The translations under genes were made by a program, and so were the position numbers. This document shows positions 7,201-9,948 of a stretch of DNA of 9,948 nucleotides, one piece after another (within the stretch, counting starts at the first letter, position 1; every line of letters starts with the position of its first letter). Source of the DNA: DATFLL01 sp035267785. GTDB lineage: Bacteria; Pseudomonadota; Gammaproteobacteria; DATFLL01. The stretch lies in the NCBI GenBank assembly GCA_035267785.1, contig DATFLL010000113.1, forward strand, positions 1-9,948, written 5' to 3'. Under the pieces are notes generated by a model. That model was given only the letters and a program-made list of their open reading frames with translations. It had not been told where the DNA came from and did no database searches.

Positions 7201-8361
7201 ATCCAGGGCACTGAGCAAGAGGTCACCACCCGCCCAAATCTTGTTATCGATTTGCAGGGCGCCGGCCGGGGCGCCGAGTTCGGTCAGCCCGGTCCCGCCC
7301 GTGAGTTCGGGCGGCGTCCAGTCCCCCTGGGTCTGTACCAGGCGCAGGTCGCGATCGGATTCGACAGCGTTGGTGAGGTTCAGCGTGCCGGCCTGCAGGT
7401 CGATGCTGCCCGCGGCCCTGTAGTCGCCCTGCTGGCGCAGTTCGCCGGCGACCCGCGCGGTGATGCGGTTGCCGGCATGGACCTGCGCGGTCTCGAGCGG
7501 GCCGGCCGACTGCATGTAGACGCTGTCCTGCGCTTCGACCGGCGCGGCGGTACGCACGCCGACCCCGGCCTGCGTCGTGACCAGATCGATCTGCCCGGCA
7601 TACATCGAACCGAGCTGACCGGCGTCGATCGCGTAGGCCGGTGCGGTTCCGCTCCCCGAGCCGGCCTTGGAGGTGACGGTGTCGGTGGCGTGGTCGTAGC
7701 GATCGTTGCCGGTGCGTACGGCGAGGTGATGATTGACCTGCAGCTTGGCCTGCACCCGGACGGCCTGGCTGATGAGATCGACATACGAGGTATCGGTGTC
7801 GACGAGCCCCTGGCCCTGAACGGCGATGTTGCCGGGGCCAAGGGTGAACGTACCGACGCCGCCGCTGCGATTGTCCTCCGAGCCGGTGATCAGGGTGGCG
7901 CGGCTGGTGTTGATGAACCCGCAGCCGTCACAGGTGATTCCGTTGGGATTGGCAAGGATGAACTCGGCCCGGTGGCCGAAGATTTCGGTGTAGCCGTTCA
8001 GCGAGGAGGGATTGGTGCTGCGCACCTCGTTCAGGATGATCCGGGCGGGATCGCCGACGTGGAAGTGCGGATTGGGCGGCAGGGCACCGCCGAGCTGCGA
8101 GACGCCGACCGAGTCGGCGTTGTTGAGTATCAGCCCGCGCTGGTCGACGTTGAAGTCGCCGTAGCTGTTGCGCGAAACGCCCTGGGCATTGGGAGCGGCG
8201 ACGTCGACCATGGGCACGCCGTTGCGCGCGGCGTCGGTCGTCGTCTGTGTCGTGCCGTCGGGCCGAACGCCGCCGGCGGCGACTACGGTGCCGGCACTGG
8301 CCAGGCAGATAAGCAGAAACGGGATGCGGAACCATCCCCTGGGCGAGAGGCGTCTGTCCAT
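907..8361 (-). CDS. TpsA/CdiA-type filamentous haemagglutinin exoprotein with HExxH region and C-terminal HNH nuclease toxin, 2484 aa
   Basis: A secreted two-partner exoprotein that would be exported by a TpsB transporter and carry a toxic tip. Residues 1-29 are an ordinary signal peptide (Arg-rich start, LLICLASAG core, VVAA end); no extended ESPR type is seen. Residues about 30-165 form the TPS/haemagglutination-activity domain, with NPNGI at 138-142 and the CDGC pair (Cys144, Cys147). Haemagglutinin repeats (SGGDxxLxAGGxLxL) follow to about 480. An aromatic, variable-looking stretch covers about 495-620. A segment very like the CdiA middle region (NPYLIETDP...LGDAAYDQRLL) covers about 670-790. 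Repeats resume from about 830 to 1850, interrupted by a charged helical stretch at 1394-1514. HEGYH occurs at 2007-2011, and CEYC...DHIDP...CNPSK at 2391-2449. There is no VENN motif. The start is set at the ATG at 8361, with AGG and GGAAG upstream; a TTG at 8370 would add three residues. The 8-base gap to the next gene indicates an operon. Confidence 0.93.
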   Translation of the reverse strand: MDRRLSPRGWFRIPFLLICLASAGTVVAAGGVRPDGTTQTTTDAARNGVPMVDVAAPNAQGVSRNSYGDFNVDQRGLILNNADSVGVSQLGGALPPNPHFHVGDPARIILNEVRSTNPSSLNGYTEIFGHRAEFILANPNGITCDGCGFINTSRATLITGSEDNRSGGVGTFTLGPGNIAVQGQGLVDTDTSYVDLISQAVRVQAKLQVNHHLAVRTGNDRYDHATDTVTSKAGSGSGTAPAYAIDAGQLGSMYAGQIDLVTTQAGVGVRTAAPVEAQDSVYMQSAGPLETAQVHAGNRITARVAGELRQQGDYRAAGSIDLQAGTLNLTNAVESDRDLRLVQTQGDWTPPELTGGTGLTELGAPAGALQIDNKIWAGGDLLLSALDINNANQLAARGDLELAASGDITNAEGVLVFAGRNMALRADGTLANRGELFAMNALNAAGLSGSRMVAFNNRGGRVESGGDMTLAADQVLNTHNFPSSDPPTSTAQTDRPAVRHNTYFDWNYWKYNWKESQNPNLTRGLIQTDGDLTATADSFTNELSDIFAAGDIDINAKNFTNHAYQLREAYDQLGKYWGITGRPCRHGHSIGGGCIGGHDTTYGWIYYHYQAIRNTGESIPASVQAGRTLSINASQKTNNGVTTTGGAGASVNQPTDPLAGLTLPGDSGLFRPNPAPRANNPYLIETDPNLIDVSELLGSQYFLQRIGYQPGKDPTLFLGDAAYDQRLLADQVRDTAGTRFLFADAQSNNAQYRRLADQAADERDRLDLQLGQALSDDQVADLTEDILWYVNTQVEGRTVLAPRLYLSPKTRQLLAQRRTARLSGTRVAINAASLLNEGNITSSDSTAIATSGDFDNRGGTIDAGAGLRIAAGGDLRSASVVHTFHAGADIHSSVTRIASLNAGQDMNLSAGGTLNLAGGQVTARRDVSLNAGGKLSIDALSLTNRDNRRVNGWNRTDTRVTHAVTDLSAGRRLSLDAGADLRIEAAEVNSGGDTNLTAGGNLQLLAARDTHDTSASKIDYGGFLNSTKKTTTITTHTATEHGAHLNAGGTLDLASGGDTTFVASSASSGGDASLDTRGGDILLLAGKDTDFYRYQHTSDGLVYTKQDDRGHYSESLAASHLKSGGNLRFSTGRSDRSGDVIVAGADVASAGTMEFGGAYRSDDDRETERLAGDDGHVLDESDSARIGNLRIASVGLQHHSWNYHSEKLNGLAALGIGAIAMLDPTGGKIVASSGIVLQKTDRVDTQGLHQQGADVGAGGDLGAYAQGDITASGSRLHANGQGTLDAKGDVQVLASVDRITSHEEHSIARIKGASAQWDGRRLSAGIDGKYRKEETDQSQLTQRGSSLAFGGDLSVHSGGQTTVAASSLQAGRDLSLTADKGLSVLSADDVLERAEKLTTADLRLSVGVGNAYNDFAQSFQTYKRAKEQRQAAEDALAKFDRELAKMKADEKKGLVTPDDVRLRSEDRKYYVANVALAKVNELNAAVQVGQAGERMGAAATSSAGTGFYADAMFELHGRRTSTDQSQSRSVGSSLVAGRDLALTSGADLHIQGSDLGAQHDLTLAAANDVTIEAARNTDSSRQDRRSVSYQYSVGTYGVGANTASWNAGASVGSDRSDSVSWRNSQLAAGSALTVHTGRDTHIAGANLEANDLAIDTGRNLDIASRQNTTYARGQDAGLSYGTGRVGVNGGHRSQDRRWVDTPTTLIGHGSVAIDTGETTDITGALVAQINTDGTDGGNLTLRTRRLRVHDLTDTDNADHWSAGFSTDRGTDKNPSTGGGVPNSAKTSAQLAFGGHVYGQITHATIGQGTVLVADDGLPTGLNRDIDGFQTVTAHRNTGGLDADVTIDHRMLSVQGWRDIGKDFYDTYRHGADVATGIDKVLTNDKFGARDYQRLMGDKYNQRQSFAMLLHNAALRAGLNQADAYPEQIQAAMAAYVRDTTDGKRLAQAAGLHIYNGDPTAIGLDTAGARFDKNFAMGGYDTVTGQIAINAYATDLTNTDHKLFVIGHEGYHALADAKGYGYDTATEESLADSFGQSASDVWDAYSWLGGYDTDVGAASYHQDAWLRDFQDGSTVSAGNAWVQTRPSAVFDPRQLHPIEARLIRKHAGEYADATGQTYGEAVAELTEQALRQVDKRWAGRFKENPRAAAFLFEVAVQTPPVDVGGGSTFDARGTPAYDNPIINAAALTNRDVRAVYGRVNDYTKVLPGIAYRVDSRVLAASDAAGASAELARDRQLTREQFAGLQKVIETQKYQIRTFDDYRTNRAASLKLNQTGFHFSYLSVNTPEGNKALFDNAKTYIQHFGLGDSGGVMVSPKAVFSRRTVQRAETVPFEFPDSADTRTTAQRPIVRQPAGRRVSASPRREGAIVGRDLRKTPRYRQNRKKVTGDGRVCEYCQERPATQADHIDPVDRIVKEGNKRRASLEELDVLANDLDNLAGSCGGKGGCNPSKYNHILSDEPGPGKYVPKNPTDRIRTKIKQFKEREH
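2200..2420 (-). other. Domain: HExxH zinc-metallopeptidase-like region of the exoprotein (residues about 1981-2054)
   Basis: Residues 2007-2011 are HEGYH, preceded by a hydrophobic strand (LFVIG) and followed 16 residues after the second His by Glu2027 in ESLAD (2027-2031). HExxH plus a downstream ExxxD is the zinc-ligand arrangement of gluzincin peptidases. The stretch lies after the haemagglutinin repeats and before the toxin tip, where VENN-type CdiA proteins have their pretoxin domain. I do not recognise the exact family. Substrate and activity are unknown; self-processing to release the tip is one inference, and a second effector another. Confidence 0.6.
7866..8274 (-). other. Domain: TPS (haemagglutination activity) secretion domain of the exoprotein
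   Basis: This is the module recognised by the POTRA domains of the partner TpsB transporter, and it begins folding into the beta-helix. Visible marks are GDFNVDQRGLILNN, the RIILNEV strand, the FGHRAEFILANPNGI stretch and the CDGCGFIN motif that follows. The two Cys, three residues apart, are typical of one TPS subgroup. Confidence 0.9.
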
Positions 8362-8402
8362 GACTTCCAACCTGTGGTTAGCGGTGTCCCTGATCCGCCG
8401 GT

Positions 8403-8422
8403 CACGGCCTTCCGAGGCCGTG
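8403..8422 (-). promoter_or_regulatory. Perfect 8-bp stem, 4-base loop hairpin in the presumed leader of the exoprotein mRNA
   Basis: CACGGCCT at 8403-8410 and AGGCCGTG at 8415-8422 are perfect reverse complements around a 4-base loop (CGGA as read on the minus strand). The structure lies 41 bases upstream of the ATG at 8361. No T-run follows on either strand, so it does not look like an intrinsic terminator. A role in mRNA stability or as a protein site is possible but not shown. Confidence 0.5.
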
Positions 8423-8425
8423 CGC

Positions 8426-8460
8426 GGTAAATGTCGGCTTACAGTCCCTTCACATTTACC
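8426..8460. promoter_or_regulatory. Inverted repeat GGTAAATGT-N17-ACATTTACC in the divergent promoter region, candidate operator
   Basis: GGTAAATGT (8426-8434) and its exact reverse complement ACATTTACC (8452-8460) have centres 26 bases apart, about 2.5 helical turns. The repeat lies between the divergent exoprotein and Sel1/transporter genes, so one bound regulator could control both. No convincing -35/-10 pair was found on either strand, and no regulator gene is in the window. Confidence 0.45.
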
Positions 8461-8526
8461 CTACACCGAATATTGAATTTTCTTTGTTCCGGCGCGTCAG
8501 GGAGATCAAGCCACAGGAGAACGGCA

Positions 8527-8592
8527 ATGGCAACCCCCAAGCTGCATAACCGGCGCGTCTTTCGCTTCCGACAAAGACATGGCAGACTGTGA
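8527..8592 (+). CDS. Possible 21-residue upstream ORF (leader peptide) ahead of the Sel1 gene
   Basis: A 22-codon frame (ATG at 8527, TGA at 8590-8592) has a clear Shine-Dalgarno AGGAG at 8515-8519, seven bases before the ATG. The product would be very basic, with six Arg, one Lys and two His, and no signal or membrane segment. It ends 34 bases before the Sel1 start. Its ribosome site looks at least as good as that of the Sel1 gene, which suggests a translated leader, but the frame is short enough to arise by chance. No homologue is recognised. Confidence 0.3.
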   Translation: MATPKLHNRRVFRFRQRHGRL

Positions 8593-8626
8593 ATTGGAGA
8601 AACACAAATCTGGAATGGAGTCTGGA

Positions 8627-9451
8627 ATGAAAACCAAAGCCTTATATATACCTCTTCTCGTCGCGCTCCTGCTCTCCCCCTTGGCGGCCTGCCGCGCGGA
8701 CGACCAACCGATGAGCGCCAAGGGCGTTGCCGCACTCGACAAGGGCCATGCCGATGACGCACTGACCTGGTTCCAAAAGGGCGCCAAGGCCGGCGAGCCC
8801 GATTCGCTGTATTACCTCGGTCGCATGTTCGAAAGCGGCGTCGGCGTACGGCGCAACGTCAAACAGGCCATCGATTTCTATCGGCGGGCGGCCAAGCAGG
8901 ATCAGGCCCAGGCCATCAATCAGCTCGGCGTGCTCTATCTCGGCTCGCCCGGGGTGCTGCAGAACTTCGACAAGGCCAGCGCCTATCTGCTGCGCGCGGC
9001 CAAGCTCGGCAATCCGCAGGCCCAATTCAATTACGCGACCCTACAGCTGCAGGGCAAGGCCGTAGACATGGACCCCGCCGGAGCCGACAAGTGGCTCGAG
9101 CGTGCGGCCATGCAGGATTACGTGCCGGCTCAGCTGCGCCTGGCAAACAATTATCAACTCGGCATCGGGGTCAAGAAGGACTTCAAGAAGGCCTACGGCT
9201 GGTACCGCCACGCCGCCAAGCTCGGCAGCGCCTACGGCATGTACAAGGTCGGGCTCATCTACGAATCCGGCAGCGGCGTTGGAAAAGATCTGGTTCAGGC
9301 CCATAAATACCTGAACCTCGCGGTGGGCAACGGCTACGACAGGGCGCTACCCGAGCTCAAGCGCCTGACACAGAGCCTGTCGCGCCAACAGCTGGCCAAG
9401 GCGCAGTCCCTGGCCGCGAAGTGGCGCCCCTCCCAAGACGCCTCGAACTGA
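8627..9451 (+). CDS. Sel1-repeat (SLR/TPR-like) lipoprotein, 274 aa, upstream of the TpsB transporter gene
   Basis: The N-terminus is a lipoprotein signal: MKTK, a hydrophobic core (LLVALLLSP), and lipobox Leu19-Ala-Ala-Cys22, so it is probably lipidated at Cys22. Arg rather than Asp follows the Cys, so outer-membrane sorting is expected. The mature part is a helical-repeat scaffold with about five Sel1 repeats of roughly 36 residues, seen as A..LG..Y..G.GV..D...A..W...AA, for example LYYLGRMFESGVGV and AQLRLANNYQLGIGV. A half-repeat precedes them and a Ser/Gln-rich helix ends the protein. Sel1 proteins usually mediate protein contacts. The ATG at 8627 is chosen because it starts the signal peptide and has GGAG six bases upstream; the ATG at 8579 would add a polar 16-residue extension. 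Only 3 bases separate its stop from the transporter start, implying an operon. A role in transporter or exoprotein assembly is inferred from position. Confidence 0.88.
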   Translation: MKTKALYIPLLVALLLSPLAACRADDQPMSAKGVAALDKGHADDALTWFQKGAKAGEPDSLYYLGRMFESGVGVRRNVKQAIDFYRRAAKQDQAQAINQLGVLYLGSPGVLQNFDKASAYLLRAAKLGNPQAQFNYATLQLQGKAVDMDPAGADKWLERAAMQDYVPAQLRLANNYQLGIGVKKDFKKAYGWYRHAAKLGSAYGMYKVGLIYESGSGVGKDLVQAHKYLNLAVGNGYDRALPELKRLTQSLSRQQLAKAQSLAAKWRPSQDASN

Positions 9452-9454
9452 CCC

Positions 9455-9948
9455 ATGGCGCCCCGACGACGGCCCCGGCTTCGGCCGGGGCTCCGGCTTT
9501 GCCTGGCGCTTGGCCTGGTAGCCGGGGTCTGGCCGGCCCGCTCGGCGTTGGCCGCCGACCCGACCTCGCCGCTCATCATCGAGCAGCACCGCCAGGAACA
9601 AAAGTCCAACGAGGAACGGGCGCGCGGCCTCATCGAGCGCCGGCCCAAAGTGGCACCGCCGCGCGTCGAAGTCGAGACCCCCACGCTCCTGCCCGCCGGC
9701 CAATGCCAGCCGGTGCAGCGCGTGTTCCTGTACGGCGCCGATCACTTTGCGAAGAGCGAACGCAGGCGCGTCCTCGGGCCCTTCATTGGCCGTTGCCTCG
9801 ACAATGCCGGCGTGGCCAGGCTGGCGCGGGCGGTCCAGGAGTGGTACCTGCAGGCGGGTTTCATTACCACGCGCGTCAGCATCAAACAGCCCCAGAACAG
9901 CTTCGACAAGGGCAACCTGGAGCTGTGGGTGGTCGAAGGGCGCATCGG
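9455..9948 (+). CDS. TpsB/CdiB-type (ShlB/FhaC/HecB family) outer-membrane transporter, N-terminal 164 codons, cut by the right edge
   Basis: This would be the pore partner that exports TPS-domain exoproteins. Residues 1-33 are a signal peptide: a very Arg-rich start (seven Arg in the first 14 residues), hydrophobic CLALGLVAGVW and an ARSALA cleavage site. Residues about 35-65 are polar and helical (EQHRQEQKSNEERARGLIE), matching the plug helix H1 of FhaC-like proteins, and are followed by a Pro-rich linker. Residues about 84-163 are a POTRA_2 domain: Cys84, VFLYGADHF, Cys114-Leu, ARAVQEWYLQAGFITTRV and LELWVVEGRI. The Cys pair is a known feature of the ShlB/CdiB POTRA1. The second POTRA and the beta-barrel lie beyond the edge. 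The ATG is 3 bases after the Sel1 stop, with no clear Shine-Dalgarno of its own, so coupled translation is likely. It faces away from the exoprotein gene, which is presumably its substrate. Confidence 0.92.
   Translation, partial: MAPRRRPRLRPGLRLCLALGLVAGVWPARSALAADPTSPLIIEQHRQEQKSNEERARGLIERRPKVAPPRVEVETPTLLPAGQCQPVQRVFLYGADHFAKSERRRVLGPFIGRCLDNAGVARLARAVQEWYLQAGFITTRVSIKQPQNSFDKGNLELWVVEGRI
9472..9491 (+). promoter_or_regulatory. Very stable hairpin with cUUCGg tetraloop inside codons 6-13 of the transporter gene
   Basis: GCCCCGGC (9472-9479) pairs perfectly with GCCGGGGC (9484-9491) around TTCG, giving an all-G/C 8-bp stem closed by the exceptionally stable C(UUCG)G loop. It starts 17 bases after the first base of the transporter ATG and encodes the Arg/Pro part of the signal peptide. 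No T-run follows, so a normal intrinsic terminator is unlikely. It could limit ribosome loading or attenuate expression between the Sel1 and transporter genes; this is inference. Confidence 0.55.

Noticed and set aside
6811..8430. Forward open frame of 539 codons opposite the exoprotein N-terminus
   Set aside because: Same cause: an antisense shadow of high-GC coding sequence. It also runs through the TPS domain and signal peptide of the real gene.
8362..8626. Sigma-70 promoters in the divergent region
   Set aside because: The best forward pair (TTACAG, 17 bases, TACACC) matches consensus poorly and no better minus-strand pair was seen, so none is annotated.
8579..8626. Longer Sel1 protein starting at the ATG at 8579
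   Set aside because: It would put a polar 16-residue extension before a complete lipoprotein signal peptide and overlaps the small upstream ORF; the ATG at 8627 has GGAG six bases upstream.

Overview
The window comes from a high-GC proteobacterium, most likely gamma or beta. The secreted-protein families are typical of those groups, and hand counts of sampled 60-base lines give roughly 65-72% G+C in the main coding regions. Nothing visible fixes a genus.

The main content is a contact-dependent-inhibition (CDI)-like two-partner secretion locus arranged divergently. Leftward from about 8361 runs a 2484-residue TpsA/CdiA-type exoprotein. Its parts, in order, are a signal peptide, a TPS haemagglutination-activity domain, filamentous haemagglutinin repeats, a CdiA-type middle segment, more repeats, a region with an HEGYH zinc-peptidase motif, and an HNH-nuclease tip. 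A 188-residue gene starts 8 bases after its stop and is the candidate immunity gene; its C-terminal half reads like a SUFU (Suppressor of fused) immunity protein. Rightward run a Sel1-repeat lipoprotein and, 3 bases later, the start of the TpsB/CdiB-type outer-membrane transporter, which is cut by the right edge after its POTRA domain.

The roughly 265-base divergent region holds a perfect hairpin in the likely exoprotein leader, a perfect 9-bp inverted repeat with a 17-base spacer, and a 21-codon upstream ORF with a good Shine-Dalgarno sequence. A very stable GC-rich hairpin with a cUUCGg loop sits in the first codons of the transporter gene.

At the left edge are the first 24 codons of a REP-associated tyrosine transposase, reading leftward off the window, with a duplicated 25-base repeat just upstream. 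The polymorphic toxin-immunity end (about 332-1620) is visibly AT-richer than the exoprotein body and lies next to this mobile-element material, which fits horizontal exchange of the tip.

Inferred working model: the TpsB partner exports the exoprotein as a long surface filament, the tip is delivered to neighbouring cells as a DNase, the small downstream protein protects siblings, and the Sel1 lipoprotein is an envelope accessory. The most unusual points are the metallopeptidase-like region in place of a VENN pretoxin motif, the divergent layout with a Sel1 lipoprotein coupled to the transporter, and the lower-GC mosaic segments inside the exoprotein gene.
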